Origin: Bradyrhizobium semiaridum
GTDB taxonomy: Bacteria > Pseudomonadota > Alphaproteobacteria > Rhizobiales > Xanthobacteraceae
Assembly: GCF_020329505.1 (NCBI RefSeq)
Contig: NZ_JAGKJJ010000004.1
Span: 62,001 to 126,000, forward strand
Direction: 5' to 3'
Length of the DNA: 64,000 nucleotides
The first letter of the stretch is position 1. Each line of letters starts with the position of its first letter. Position numbers and translations under genes: made by a program. Shown here piece by piece: positions 18,601 through 26,925 of the stretch. The notes below the pieces were generated by a model. That model worked only from the letters and a program-made list of their open reading frames with translations. It did not search any database and was not told where the DNA came from.

Positions 18601-18734
18601 TCGTCGGCGGCCTCCTGGTGAGCCAGTTGCTCACCCTGTTCACGACGCCGGTGATCTATCTCTGGTTCGGCCGGCTCGCGCTGCGCTTTGCCGGGCGAGG
18701 GGGCGAGGTCGGCGAGGCGAGCGGGTCGCGCTGA
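15627..18734 (+). CDS. RND multidrug efflux permease, MdtB/MdtC-like
   Basis: This is a full-length HAE1-type RND pump of 1035 residues, in line with MdtB and MdtC. It has the N-terminal [20 protein letters not shown] helix and porter domains on both sides of a twelve-helix bundle. The proton-relay Asp residues are in [16 protein letters not shown], and the R/K-rich loop after helix 4 is present. The second-half [17 protein letters not shown] signature is in the C-terminal helices. It exports hydrophobic or amphipathic compounds using the proton gradient. It is coupled to the adaptor gene and followed 3 bp later by a truncated second permease. MdtBC systems need two different permeases, so with the second one broken this pump would have to work as a homotrimer. 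Confidence 0.92.
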   Translation: MNPSRPFILRPVATTLFMIAIMLSGMLAFRFLPVAALPEVDYPTIQVQTFYPGASPDVMTSSVTAPLEVQFGQMPNLNQMSSVSSAGSSVITLQFGLSISLDVAEQEVQAAINAAGNLLPSDLPAPPIYAKVNPADAPILTLGLTSKTMPLTQVQDFVDTRLAQKISQLPGVGLVSISGGQRPAVRIQADIRKLAAYGLNIDDLRTTLGNANVNTPKGNFDGAMRAYTINANDQIRNASDYRSLIIAYKNGSPVRLSDVGNIVDGAQNDKLGAWMNETPAIILNIQRQPGANVISVVQGIKDLLPQLQATLPAAIDLNILTDRTVTIRASVRDVEYELTLAVILVVLVIFVFLRSTRATLIPSLSVPLSLVGTLGAMYLFGFSLNNLSLMALTIATGFVVDDAIVVIENISRYIEEGESPLDAALRGSEQIGFTIISLTVSLIAVLIPLLFMGDVVGRLFREFAITLSVTILISAVVSLTLVPMTCAKLLKPEGTVRENALQRLSREGFDHVIAIYGRMLNWVLDRQTLVLLIALATFGLTAWLYVLIPKGFFPLQDTGVIQAISEAPQSVSYAAMAERQQQLASAIRKDPEVQSLSSFIGVDGTNTTLNSGRILINLKPHEQRKDDIATVMERIKASTTHLTGITLYMQPVQDLTIEGTVSRTQYQFILQDADPNELAEWTPKLVDKLRESHLLSDVSSDISAQGLSVFVDIDRDQAARFGITPATIDNALYDSYGQRIVSTVFTNSNQYRVILEADPSLQKSLDSLDSIYLPSSVGTTPVPLSVMAKMRIETAPLQVSHLGQFPSATVSFNLAPGASLGEAVTAIKQAQLEIGQPLGIITSFQGAALAFQSSLSNQLFLILAAIITVYIVLGVLYESFIHPLTILSTLPSAGIGALLALMLAKQDLTIVAIIGIILLIGIVKKNAIMMIDFALDAERNEGKPPREAIYQACLLRFRPIIMTTMAAVLGALPLMIGTGAGSELRHPLGISIVGGLLVSQLLTLFTTPVIYLWFGRLALRFAGRGGEVGEASGSR

Positions 18735-18737
18735 GCC

Positions 18738-19310
18738 ATGGATCCGTCGACGCCCTCGCTTTTCCTGATCCTGGCCGCTGTGGTGACGATCTACATCGTG
18801 CTCGGCGTGCTCTATGAGAGCTTCGACCATCCGCTGACCATCTTGTCCACATTGCCCTCGGCGGGTGTGGGCGCCTTGCTGGCGCTGATGGCATTCAACA
18901 CCGAGTTCAGTATCATGGCCCTGATCGGCGTCATCCTGCTGATCGGCATTGTGAAGAAGCATGCGATCATGATGATCGATTTTGCCCTCGAGGCGGAACG
19001 CAGGCGCGGGCTGGAGCCGCTCGAGGCGATCAGGGAGGCGTGCCTCCTGCGCTTCCGCCCGATCATGATGACGACGATGGCCGCGCTACTCGGCGCGTTG
19101 CCGCTGGCGATCGGCATGGGCGACGGCGGCGAATTGCGCCAGCCGCTCGGCATCGCGATCGTCGGCGGCCTGATCCTGAGCCAGATTCTGACGCCCTATA
19201 CGACGCCGGTCATCTATCTCTACCTCAACTGGTTTCGCCTGTGGACCCGGCGCGCGCGTCGCGGTGGCGCCGTGCGGGCGGCGGGGTCCTCACTTCAACC
19301 GGGCAGGTAA
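18738..19310 (+). pseudogene. C-terminal remnant of a second RND permease
   Basis: This 190-residue frame corresponds only to the last three transmembrane helices of an MdtC-type permease. [55 protein letters not shown] and [20 protein letters not shown] align almost without gaps to the end of the preceding permease. The first roughly 840 residues that a complete permease would have are missing, including all porter domains and the proton-relay helix 4. It starts with an ATG 3 bp after the preceding stop codon. The most economical reading is an internal deletion in an ancestral A-B-C-outer-membrane-protein operon. Its frame is intact and it may still be translated. Confidence 0.8.
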
Positions 19311-20792
19311 ATGCCGACAGTTGCAGCGTTGCGGAGAGTTCGAGTGGTACGGAAACCGCGCATGCGTGCGTTCGGCCTCAGCCGGCGGCCGGCGCTCATG
19401 CTGCTGGTCGGCCTCGGCCTGTCCGGCTGCGTCCCCGGCGCGGAGCGGCCCGAACTCCATCTCGAAGTGCCGGCGAGCTACCGGACGGCCGGGAAGGGCG
19501 ATGCCGACGCGGCGGTTCCGGCGCTTGCCTGGTGGCGCGGCTTCCGCTCCGCGGAACTGACCGCGCTGATGGAATCCGCGCAGCTCTACAATCTCGACAT
19601 CGCGGTCGCGATCGCCCAGATCGCGCAGGCCGACGCCAATGTCGGCATTTCCGGCGCCGCGCTGCTGCCGTCGCTCTCCGGGTCGGCCAACGCCGAGCGC
19701 CAGGGTGCCGGAGCGGCGAGCGGCACGACCGGCGCCGGCGGAACATTCTCGCAGTTCAGCGCGGGGCTGACCGCGAGCTACATCCTGGATTTCTGGGGCA
19801 AGAACCGCGCGACGCTGGCGGCGTCGGAGGAGAGCGCCACCGCCGCCCGCTACAATCGCGAGGTGGTCGCGCTGAGCACGATGGCGACCGTCGCCAACAC
19901 CTATTTCCAGGTGCTGGCGGCGCAGGACCAGATCAAGGTCGCCCGCCGCAACCTCGGGGCGGCCGAGCGCATCCTTGCGCTGATCAAGCAGCAATTCTCC
20001 GGCGGCACCGCCTCGCAGCTCGACGTGTCGCAGCAGGAGGCGCTGGTGGCGACCCAGCGCGCGGCGATCCCACCGCTCGAGGTGACGGTGGCGCAGAACA
20101 CCGCCGCCCTCGCGCTGCTGGTGGCGCGCGCACCGGCCAATTTCACCGTGCGCGGCGGCAGCACCACGCAGATCGCGGTGCCGCGCGTCACGCCGGGACT
20201 GCCGTCGGAACTGCTTTATCAGCGGCCAGACATCCGCCAGGCCGAGGCGCAGTTGACCTCAGCCAACTTCAGCGTAGATGCCGCGCGCGCGGCGTTCTTC
20301 CCGCAGATCCAGCTGACCGCCACCAATGGCACGCAAAGCGCGGCACTGGCCTCGCTGTTCGGGCCGGGCGCCTGGTACTACACGCTGTCGGCCGGTCTGA
20401 CGCAGCCGCTGTTCGACGGCTTCCAGCTGGAGAGCCAGCTCAAGCTCGCCAAGGGCCAGCAGCTGCAATTCCTGCAGGCCTATCGCAAGTCGGTGCTGTC
20501 GGCGTTCGCCGACGTCGAGAAAGCGCTGGTCGCTTTGCAAAAGTACACGCTGCAGGAGCGGTTGCAGTCGGATGTGGTGGCGAGCTCGCGCAAGGCGTTC
20601 GAGGTCGCCGAGACGCAGCTGCGCGGCGGCACCGTCAATCTCATCACCGTGCTGCAGGCGCAGCAGACGCTGTTCACGGCCGAGAACAATCTGGTCACGG
20701 TGCGGCTCAACAAGCTGCTGGCCGCGAGCAGCCTGTTCCAGGCGCTCGGCGGCGGCTGGACTCCCGCCGGCACGCTGGCGGCGCTGCAATGA
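19311..20792 (+). CDS. RND outer-membrane efflux lipoprotein, NodT/OprM family
   Basis: This 493-residue TolC-like factor has a lipoprotein signal ending in the lipobox LGLSGC (Cys about residue 40 with this start). Two OEP repeats follow, each with a coiled-coil and beta-strand part; visible signatures are PALAWWRGFRSAELTALME, SASYILDFWGKNRA-like, SELLYQRPDIRQAEAQL and FPQIQLTATNG, then the C-terminal FEVAETQLRGGTVNLITVLQA. It forms the outer-membrane exit duct of the pump. Two starts are possible: ATG 19311 directly after the preceding stop, or ATG 19362 (MRAFGLSRRPALML), which would give a more typical 23-residue lipoprotein signal. Confidence 0.9.
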   Translation: MPTVAALRRVRVVRKPRMRAFGLSRRPALMLLVGLGLSGCVPGAERPELHLEVPASYRTAGKGDADAAVPALAWWRGFRSAELTALMESAQLYNLDIAVAIAQIAQADANVGISGAALLPSLSGSANAERQGAGAASGTTGAGGTFSQFSAGLTASYILDFWGKNRATLAASEESATAARYNREVVALSTMATVANTYFQVLAAQDQIKVARRNLGAAERILALIKQQFSGGTASQLDVSQQEALVATQRAAIPPLEVTVAQNTAALALLVARAPANFTVRGGSTTQIAVPRVTPGLPSELLYQRPDIRQAEAQLTSANFSVDAARAAFFPQIQLTATNGTQSAALASLFGPGAWYYTLSAGLTQPLFDGFQLESQLKLAKGQQLQFLQAYRKSVLSAFADVEKALVALQKYTLQERLQSDVVASSRKAFEVAETQLRGGTVNLITVLQAQQTLFTAENNLVTVRLNKLLAASSLFQALGGGWTPAGTLAALQ

Positions 20793-21103
20793 GGTCGGTG
20801 ATGCAACGCTTCCTGACGGTCTTCGTCGCCGCCATCGCGCTCAGCGCATCGTTCGGTGCGGCGCGCGCGCAGCACCGGCCCAACAGCGTGCCGCTCGCCT
20901 TCGGGATGACGGCCGACCAGGCCAGCCAATCACTCGGCGTCCCCCTGGCTTACGTACGCGGCACGCCGGGCAATGAATTGCTGGTCGCGCTCCCCAATGT
21001 CAGGGGCAGCATTCTGTCGAGGCGCAGCGATGCGCTCTATCTGCAATTCGGCAAGGGACGCCTGATCGCCTGGAAGGGCGATTGGGGCACGGTGCCGCCA
21101 TGA
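20789..21103 (+). CDS. Small exported protein of unknown function
   Basis: This 104-residue protein has a signal peptide (QRFLTVFVAAIALSASFGAA, cut near ARA-Q) and a mature domain of about 75 residues. VPLAFGMTADQASQSLGVPL and the following strands resemble the small alpha-beta fold of BamE/SmpA-like proteins, which is a weak impression rather than an assignment. The ATG at 20789 overlaps the stop of the outer-membrane lipoprotein gene (ATGA), so it is translationally coupled to the efflux operon. A second ATG at 20801 is an alternative start. I do not recognise a specific family. Confidence 0.7.
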   Translation: MRSVMQRFLTVFVAAIALSASFGAARAQHRPNSVPLAFGMTADQASQSLGVPLAYVRGTPGNELLVALPNVRGSILSRRSDALYLQFGKGRLIAWKGDWGTVPP

Positions 21104-21113
21104 GGACCGCGAC

Positions 21114-21497
21114 ATGACCGCCATCAGAGCACTGATCGCCTGCGCCGCCATCGCGCTCTCCATGGGCGGTGTGGCATCGGCGCAGGATCGTCCGCTCCGC
21201 TACGGCAGCACCGGCGGCTGGGCGTTCGACGGCAGGGACGACGATCGCGATTTCCGCAGCAACGGCTATTTCCCCGGCAATTTCGCCGCCGATCCGTTCA
21301 GCGCCGGATTTGGCGCGGCGGGCCTGTTCGGCTGGACGCCGCAGCATTCGCGGCGGCCCTATCCGTCGCAAGTGGTGTTCGGCGCGCCGTGCCGGGATTG
21401 CAGTTCGCCGCGCAAGCGGCGGCACCACACAAGCACGATTGAAGAAGTCTGCGGGGAGCCCGCCGCTAGCCCTGGATGCGCAGCAATTCGGCGATGA
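21114..21497 (+). CDS. Small exported protein of unknown function
   Basis: This 127-residue protein has a clear signal peptide (AIRALIACAAIALSMGGVAS, then AQ). The mature region is rich in Gly, Asp, Phe and Arg (GWAFDGRDDDRDFRSNGYFP) and has a C-terminal part with a CRDC motif and a basic KRRHHT run. It lies 10 bp after the preceding small exported gene on the same strand, probably at the end of the efflux operon. Its last 32 bp overlap the 3' end of the convergent gene. No known domain is visible. The last 20 or so residues may be poorly conserved because of that overlap. Confidence 0.6.
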   Translation: MTAIRALIACAAIALSMGGVASAQDRPLRYGSTGGWAFDGRDDDRDFRSNGYFPGNFAADPFSAGFGAAGLFGWTPQHSRRPYPSQVVFGAPCRDCSSPRKRRHHTSTIEEVCGEPAASPGCAAIRR

Positions 21498-22149
21498 TGC
21501 GCGGTTTCATCCAGCCGACCTTGTCGATGATCTCCTGGCGCAGCGCATCCTTCTCCGCCTCATATTGCTCACCTGTGATGCCGCCTTGACCGCTGGTGGC
21601 CGTGACACCAAACGACTCCAGCAACATCTCGTGGCGTGCCTTCCAGTCAATCACGTAGTTGGTTACGGCCTCGGTGATCGGAGGCACCGTGCCGGGATGG
21701 CCGGCGATCCCGCACAATTGCTTGGTGCGCTCATCCGCCGCCAGCATCAGCACATTCCAGTCGTCGAAGCCGATCAGGTCCATCGACCCATAGAGGAACG
21801 CGCCATGCTCGCCGTCCCAGATCGTGCGGTCGATCACCAGGAAGGGCACGGCGCGGCAGTAGCCGTAACGGGCGGTCATGTCGCGGTTGAACACTTCGGC
21901 GCGCTGCTCGAGCCGCTTCCTCGCCGCGGCGAACATCGCGATGTAGTCATCCGCCGTCTTCCTGATGTTGCGCGGATCGTCGGGGTTGAAGCCGAGCTCG
22001 CGCAGCATCGAACCGATCTTCGGATCGTTCCAGATCTCCTTCGGAAAGACGCGCGTGATGCCGTCGTCATCCGGTGTCGGACGCGTCATCTCCCGGACTT
22101 CGGCAAGGCTGTACTGCTTCTTTCCGAACGTGATCCTGCGCCCAAACAT
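21466..22149 (-). CDS. Conserved-looking hypothetical protein
   Basis: This 227-residue protein has no signal peptide or membrane segment. The N-terminus is basic (FGRRITFGKKQYSLAEV). A middle region has many aromatic residues (VPFLVIDRTIWDGEHGAFLY, then DLIGFDDWNVLML), and the end is helical, ending in a charged segment (YEAEKDALRQEIIDKVGWMK). The balanced composition, codon use like the neighbours and the lack of low-complexity sequence argue that it is a genuine gene. I do not recognise the family and propose no function. The gene is monocistronic on the minus strand and overlaps the last 32 bp of the convergent exported-protein gene. Confidence 0.7.
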   Translation of the reverse strand: MFGRRITFGKKQYSLAEVREMTRPTPDDDGITRVFPKEIWNDPKIGSMLRELGFNPDDPRNIRKTADDYIAMFAAARKRLEQRAEVFNRDMTARYGYCRAVPFLVIDRTIWDGEHGAFLYGSMDLIGFDDWNVLMLAADERTKQLCGIAGHPGTVPPITEAVTNYVIDWKARHEMLLESFGVTATSGQGGITGEQYEAEKDALRQEIIDKVGWMKPRIIAELLRIQG

Positions 22150-22328
22150 CGTTGTCGCCTCCTGCCAGGCTGCCGGCGCGATTATGGCGAAAGATGTCCA
22201 GATGTTTGTTAACCGGCCTGGGAGGCTGCCTTCCCTTTGCGGACAGGATGACGCCGCGGTTAAGGCGAACCCGACAAGTCGATCAATCGGCCTGCAATCG
22301 ATCCCGGCGGGTGGGGCCGTGCCTGGGC

Positions 22329-23420
22329 CTATTTCGCGGCGACGCCCGTCGGTTTTGCCAGTGACGGGCTCACGCGGGCAAAGCGCACCACGATGCGGGT
22401 GCCGTTGTGGGCCGGATCGCGCTCGACGCTGGCGTCGAGCTTGGCCGCCATTGCGTTGACGATGCGCTGACCCATGCCGGTGCCGCGCGGATCGGCCTTA
22501 TCGTTGAAGCCGACGCCCTGGTCGCTGATCGACAGCACGAAGTCGTCGCCTTGCGGCTTCAGCTCGACATCGATCGGGCCGGCGCCTTCGGGATAAGCGT
22601 ATTTCACCGCGTTCATCACCAGCTCGTTGACGATGATGCCGATCGCGACCGCGCGGTCCGGATCGATCTCGATCGGATCGGCACGCAGCGTCAGCCGCGA
22701 CATCTTGTTGCCCTCGGCGGAGCGGCGGAGATCCTCGAGCAGCGCCTCGAGATATTGGTTGAGCATCACGGTCTTGAAGTCTTGCGAGGTGTAGAGCCGG
22801 CGATGCACCTGGGCCACCGCCGCGACCCGGCCCATGGCGTTGGTCAGCGCTGCCTTGACGTCGCCTTGGCTCGCCGAGTTGGCCTGCAAATGCAGCAGCG
22901 AGGCGATGATCTGCAGCGAATTGCCGACGCGGTGATTGACCTCGCGCAGCAGCACCTCGCGCTCGGCCGCCAGCGCCGCATAGCGGTCGCGCGAGGCGTG
23001 CACCTCGGCCTCGGCCTCGTCGCGCGCCTTCTGGATCGCGGCCTGCCGGATCGCGCCGTTGACCGCGACCTGGAGCAGGGGGATGAACTCGCCCCCGACA
23101 TCCTTGACCAGATAGTCCGCCGCGCCCGCCTTCAGCGCGGTGACCGCAATGGCGGAATCCTGCGCGGCCGTGACGAACACCACCGGCGGCGCGTCCGCGA
23201 TCTTCATGATCTGCTCCAGCGTCTCCAGCCCGTCGAGGCCGGGCATGTACTGATCGAGCGCGATCACGTCGATGCCGCCCTGGGTGAGACGATCGAGGCC
23301 TTGCTGCCCGCTTGCGGCATGCACGACCTTGAAGCCGGCGCGCGTCAGCCCGCGTTCGACCAGGCGCGCCAGCGCCGGATCGTCATCGATATAGAGCAGG
23401 GTCGGCGTGGCGCTGGTCAT
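22329..23420 (-). CDS. Response regulator fused to a HisKA_2-type histidine kinase
   Basis: This is a 363-residue cytoplasmic protein. Residues 1-120 are a receiver with its Asp in VIALDQYMPGLDG and its Lys in DYLVKDV. A coiled linker follows, then a HisKA_2 dimerisation domain whose H-box is REVNHRVGNSLQIIASLL. The ATPase domain has the N-box IVNELVMNAVKYAYP, SISDQGVGF and GTGMGQRIV. This receiver-first, HisKA_2-second order makes a kinase that is itself controlled by phosphorylation. It overlaps the upstream single-domain regulator by 4 bp (ATGA). The three-gene unit membrane kinase / Rcp1-like regulator / this protein looks like a phosphorelay. Its output is unknown. Confidence 0.88.
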   Translation of the reverse strand: MTSATPTLLYIDDDPALARLVERGLTRAGFKVVHAASGQQGLDRLTQGGIDVIALDQYMPGLDGLETLEQIMKIADAPPVVFVTAAQDSAIAVTALKAGAADYLVKDVGGEFIPLLQVAVNGAIRQAAIQKARDEAEAEVHASRDRYAALAAEREVLLREVNHRVGNSLQIIASLLHLQANSASQGDVKAALTNAMGRVAAVAQVHRRLYTSQDFKTVMLNQYLEALLEDLRRSAEGNKMSRLTLRADPIEIDPDRAVAIGIIVNELVMNAVKYAYPEGAGPIDVELKPQGDDFVLSISDQGVGFNDKADPRGTGMGQRIVNAMAAKLDASVERDPAHNGTRIVVRFARVSPSLAKPTGVAAK

Positions 23421-23854
23421 ACGGCTGGCGGAACCTGGATCACGGAGAAGAACAGGCCAAGCTGGCGAATGGCGTTGGCGAAGCTTTCGTAGTTCACCGG
23501 CTTGGTGATGTAGACGTTGCAGCCGAGCTCGTAGCAGCGCTTGATCTCCTGCGAGTCGTCGGTCGTGGTCAGCACCACCACCGGCGTCGACTTCAGATAT
23601 TTGTTCTCCTTGACCCGGCGCAGGATATCGATGCCGGTCATGTCGGGGAGATTGAGATCGAGCAGGATGAGCAGGGCATGGCCCTTGCGTTCGGCCGCGG
23701 TACCGTCCTTGCCGAACAGATAGTCGATCGCAGCTGTACCGTTGGTGAACGGGACGATCTCGTTGTTGACGCCCGAGCGCCGGATATTCCGCTCGATCAG
23801 GCGAGCATGGCCCTCGTCGTCCTCGATCATGATGATGGTAACTGGATCGCTCAT
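23417..23854 (-). CDS. Rcp1-like single-domain response regulator
   Basis: This 145-residue receiver has no output domain. The acidic pair is in IIMIEDDEGHA, the phospho-acceptor Asp in LLILLDLNLPDMTG, the Thr in VVVLTTTDD and the Lys in VYITKPVNYESF. The insertion between beta-2 and alpha-3 (DYLFGKDGTAAERKGHA) and the C-terminal extension are typical of the Rcp1 type that pairs with phytochrome-like or CHASE3 kinases. It overlaps both neighbours by 4 bp, so the three genes are translated together. It likely shuttles phosphate from the membrane kinase to the receiver-kinase protein or to outside partners. Confidence 0.9.
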   Translation of the reverse strand: MSDPVTIIMIEDDEGHARLIERNIRRSGVNNEIVPFTNGTAAIDYLFGKDGTAAERKGHALLILLDLNLPDMTGIDILRRVKENKYLKSTPVVVLTTTDDSQEIKRCYELGCNVYITKPVNYESFANAIRQLGLFFSVIQVPPAV

Positions 23855-25383
23855 GATGCTTTATCCCGGTTCTTGCCTGTCCAGTTGATGGGCAGTGTTA
23901 TCGTGAAGGTGCTGCCACTGTGAAGTTCCGATGCTACCGACATGGTGCCGCCCAGTCTGCGCACAAGTGCGCGGACATGCGCAAGGCCGATGCCCTGACC
24001 CGGCTTGTCCTGGGTGCCGGCGCGGCGAAACAGGTCGAAAATGCGCTGATGATCCTTCGGATCGATGCCGCGGCCGTTGTCCTTGACCTCGAAGATCGCA
24101 AAGCCGAGCTTGCTGCGTCCGGCGATCTCGATCGTGCCGGGGACACCGTCCTTCAGGTACTTCAGTGCATTGTCGATCAGATTGGAGAATATCTGCTCCA
24201 GCGCAAGGCGGTCGCTGACGATTTTCGGCATGGCGCCGACCTCGATGCTGGCGTTGGCCTCCGCCGCCTGGTGGGCGACCGTCTTGACGATGCCGTCGAT
24301 CAGCTCGTGGACGTCGATCCGCTCCGGCTTGAACTCGCGGCGGCCCTCACGGGTGAGGTTGAGGATCGCTGAGATCAACCGGTCCATCTTGGCGATCGAG
24401 GATTTGATGAAGCTCAGCGATTCCATGAAATCGTCCGAGAGCTGCTTGTCCGCGCCTTCGAGCTCGGGTTCGGCAATGTCGGTGGCGTCGTCCGGCATCG
24501 CCGGTGCCGGCGAGGCGGCACGATTGAGGCTTGCGATGCGCTTGAAGATATCGCCGCGCAACTCCTCGAGCTCGCTGGTGAAGCCCATGATGTTGACCAG
24601 CGGCGAGCGCAGATCGTGGCTGACGATATAGGCGAAGCGCTGGATCTCCTCGTTGGCTTCGCGCAGGTCGGCGGTGCGCTCGTCCACGGTGGTTTCCAGC
24701 GTGACGTTGACGTCGCGCAGCTTCGCCTCGGCCTCGTCGCGCGCCCGCGACGATCGCCGCACCAGCACGATCGAGAGGCCGGCGAGCGCCAGCACCATGC
24801 AGGAGCCTGCAATGGTGACTGAGGAGGCCAGCACCTGTGTCTCGTCCGCGGTCGCCCTGCGCAGCGCAAACAGGCGGTCCTCCTCGGCGCGCATCTCGCG
24901 TCCGATCCGGGTGATCGCCTCTACCGCGTCGGATGATGTGGCGTTGCGCAGCACTGCGATGCTGGTCGCGACGTCGTTGTTCTGGGCGCGCTCGATGCCG
25001 AGGGTGAATTCGGACAGCCGCTTCTCGACCGCGGTCCGCAGCTTGGCGGCATTGGCGACCTGCGCCGGATTATCGGTGGTGATCTTTGCGAGATGATCGA
25101 GCGCGGCCGGAATTCCGGTAGCGGCTTGCCGATACTCCGTCAGATATTGCGGCGACGAGGTCAGAAGAAATGCCCGCGCGGCGCTTTCGGCGCGGCGCAC
25201 CTCGAACAGCAGGTTGGAGATCTGGCCCTCGACCTCCACGGTGTGGACGACCCAGGCGTTGTCCTCGCGCGCCTTGTTGACCAGCAGCACGGAGGCCACG
25301 CTGACCGCGACCAGCACGACAAAACCCACCGATAACAGCAGGATTTGCAGTGCAGCGCGGCGCCCGGAAATCGCCGTCAGCAT
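23851..25383 (-). CDS. Membrane sensor histidine kinase with CHASE3 domain
   Basis: This 510-residue kinase has an N-terminal transmembrane helix (about residues 12-34) and a helical CHASE3 sensor (about 40-180). A second transmembrane helix (about 188-208) and a coiled signalling helix follow. The HisKA H-box is RFAYIVSHDLRSPLVNIMGF, with an unusual Pro/Asp-rich insertion after it (SPAPAMPDDATDIAEPELE). The ATPase domain has FSNLIDNALKYL, EVKDNGRGIDP and GQGIGLAHVRAL. It overlaps the downstream regulator by 4 bp. The start codon lies 98 bp after the accC stop, with an inverted repeat and an EcfG-like motif in that gap. Confidence 0.9.
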   Translation of the reverse strand: MLTAISGRRAALQILLLSVGFVVLVAVSVASVLLVNKAREDNAWVVHTVEVEGQISNLLFEVRRAESAARAFLLTSSPQYLTEYRQAATGIPAALDHLAKITTDNPAQVANAAKLRTAVEKRLSEFTLGIERAQNNDVATSIAVLRNATSSDAVEAITRIGREMRAEEDRLFALRRATADETQVLASSVTIAGSCMVLALAGLSIVLVRRSSRARDEAEAKLRDVNVTLETTVDERTADLREANEEIQRFAYIVSHDLRSPLVNIMGFTSELEELRGDIFKRIASLNRAASPAPAMPDDATDIAEPELEGADKQLSDDFMESLSFIKSSIAKMDRLISAILNLTREGRREFKPERIDVHELIDGIVKTVAHQAAEANASIEVGAMPKIVSDRLALEQIFSNLIDNALKYLKDGVPGTIEIAGRSKLGFAIFEVKDNGRGIDPKDHQRIFDLFRRAGTQDKPGQGIGLAHVRALVRRLGGTMSVASELHSGSTFTITLPINWTGKNRDKAS

Positions 25384-25415
25384 CGGCTCGTCAAATGAAT
25401 GGAGGTCAATGCGTC

Positions 25416-25471
25416 CCCGTGGAAACTCGTCAACCCTTTAATACGCCTCAGCGCGGGTCGAGTTCCACGGG
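25416..25471. repeat. Imperfect inverted repeat between accC and the kinase cassette
   Basis: CCCGTGGAAACTCG (from 25416) faces CGAGTTCCACGGG (ending 25471), with a one-base bulge. No T-run follows on the minus strand, so it is not a standard terminator. It overlaps the EcfG-like motif described separately. Confidence 0.5.
25440..25466 (-). promoter_or_regulatory. EcfG-like promoter upstream of the kinase cassette
   Basis: On the minus strand GGAAC (25466-25462) is followed after 16 nt by CGTATT (25445-25440), an exact -35 and a 3-of-4 match to the CGTT -10. It lies about 57 bp upstream of the histidine kinase start. Confidence 0.4.
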
Positions 25472-25481
25472 AACCATGGAA

Positions 25482-26840
25482 TTATTTCTGGGCGTCGGCC
25501 GCCTGCCCGGCGAGATACTCTTCCAGCCAGTGGATGTGGTAGTCGCCGTCGATGATGGCGGGCTCGCGGACCAGTGCGCGGAACAGCGGCAGCGTCGTCT
25601 CGATGCCGTCGACCACCATCTCGTCGAGCGCGCGGCGCAGCCGCATCAGGCATTCGCCGCGGGTCTTGCCGTGGACGATCAGCTTGCCGACCAGCGAGTC
25701 GTAATAGGGTGGGATCACGTAACCCTGGTAAACGGCGGAATCGATCCGCACCCCGAGACCGCCCGGCGGGTGGAATTGCGAGATCCGTCCCGGCGAGGGG
25801 CGGAAGGTCTGCGGGTTCTCCGCATTGATCCGGCATTCGATGGCGTGGCCGATGATCGCAATGTCGTCCTGCCTGGCCGGCAGTTCGCCGCCGGCGGCGA
25901 TCCGGATCTGCTCCAGCACCAGGTCGATATCGGTGATGCTTTCGGTGACGGGATGCTCGACCTGGATGCGCGTGTTCATTTCGATGAAATAGAACTCGCC
26001 ATCCTCGTAGAGGAATTCGATGGTGCCGACGCCGAGATATTTCATGTCCCGCATCGCCTTGGCGCAGGTCTCGCCGATTTTGGCGCGCGCGGCCGCCGCC
26101 AGCACCGGCGAGGGGCCTTCCTCCCAGACCTTCTGGTGGCGGCGCTGCAGCGAGCAGTCGCGCTCGCCGAGATGGATGGCGCCGCCGCGGCCGTCGCCGA
26201 GAATCTGGATCTCGATGTGGCGCGGTTTCTGCAGGTATTTTTCGAGATAAACGGAGGCATCGCCGAAGGCCGACTTGGCCTCGTTGGCCGCGGTCGACAG
26301 CGCCAGCGCCAGATCGGCCTCGCTGTGGGCGACCTTCATGCCGCGGCCACCGCCGCCGGCTGCGGCCTTGACCAGGACCGGGAAGCCGATCTCCTTGGCG
26401 ATCGCCATGGCGTCTTCTTCGGAGGACACCGCGCCGTCGGAGCCGGGGACCACGGGGATGCCGAGCCGCTTGGCGGTCTTCTTGGCCTCGATCTTGTCGC
26501 CCATCAGGCGGATGTGCTCGGCCTTCGGCCCGATGAAATCGAGGTTGTGGTCGGCGAGGATCTCGGCAAAGCGGGCATTCTCGGACAGGAAGCCGTAGCC
26601 GGGATGCACGGCGTCGGCGCCGGTGATCTCGCAGGCCGCCAGCAGCGCGGGGACGTTGAGGTAGGAGTCCTTCGACGGCGGCGGGCCGATGCATACGCTC
26701 TCGTCGGCCAGCCGCACATGCATGGCGTCGGCGTCGGCGGTGGAATGCACCGCGACGGTGGAGATGCCGAGCTCCTTGCAGGCCCGCAAGACGCGAAGCG
26801 CGATCTCGCCGCGATTGGCTATGAGGATCTTGTCGAACAT
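25482..26840 (-). CDS. accC: Acetyl-CoA carboxylase, biotin carboxylase subunit
   Basis: This 452-residue enzyme is the ATP-dependent biotin carboxylase that charges biotinylated AccB with CO2, the first step of fatty-acid synthesis. It begins [20 protein letters not shown], and the ATP-grasp glycine loop is [13 protein letters not shown]. The [16 protein letters not shown] and [15 protein letters not shown] motifs, with the active-site Glu/Asn/Arg, are intact, and the C-terminal biotin-carboxylase domain is complete. Its length is standard. It follows accB by 81 bp that hold an inverted repeat. Confidence 0.97.
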   Translation of the reverse strand: MFDKILIANRGEIALRVLRACKELGISTVAVHSTADADAMHVRLADESVCIGPPPSKDSYLNVPALLAACEITGADAVHPGYGFLSENARFAEILADHNLDFIGPKAEHIRLMGDKIEAKKTAKRLGIPVVPGSDGAVSSEEDAMAIAKEIGFPVLVKAAAGGGGRGMKVAHSEADLALALSTAANEAKSAFGDASVYLEKYLQKPRHIEIQILGDGRGGAIHLGERDCSLQRRHQKVWEEGPSPVLAAAARAKIGETCAKAMRDMKYLGVGTIEFLYEDGEFYFIEMNTRIQVEHPVTESITDIDLVLEQIRIAAGGELPARQDDIAIIGHAIECRINAENPQTFRPSPGRISQFHPPGGLGVRIDSAVYQGYVIPPYYDSLVGKLIVHGKTRGECLMRLRRALDEMVVDGIETTLPLFRALVREPAIIDGDYHIHWLEEYLAGQAADAQK

Positions 26841-26851
26841 GTTGTCCTGCC

Positions 26852-26925
26852 GCGAATGGCGAGTGGCGAACAGCGAACAGGGAAGCGCGACGCCATTCGC
26901 TACTCGCTATTCCCTATTCGCCTAC
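26852..26925. repeat. Inverted repeat in the accB-accC gap
   Basis: GCGAATGGCGAGTGGCGAAC (26852 on) faces CGCTACTCGCTATTCC (to about 26925) as imperfect complementary arms rich in GCGAA/TTCGC. This CGAATGGCGAGTAGCGAATAG type recurs between genes in Bradyrhizobium (from memory). It touches the last bases of accB and may form a processing or attenuation hairpin in the mRNA. Confidence 0.6.
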
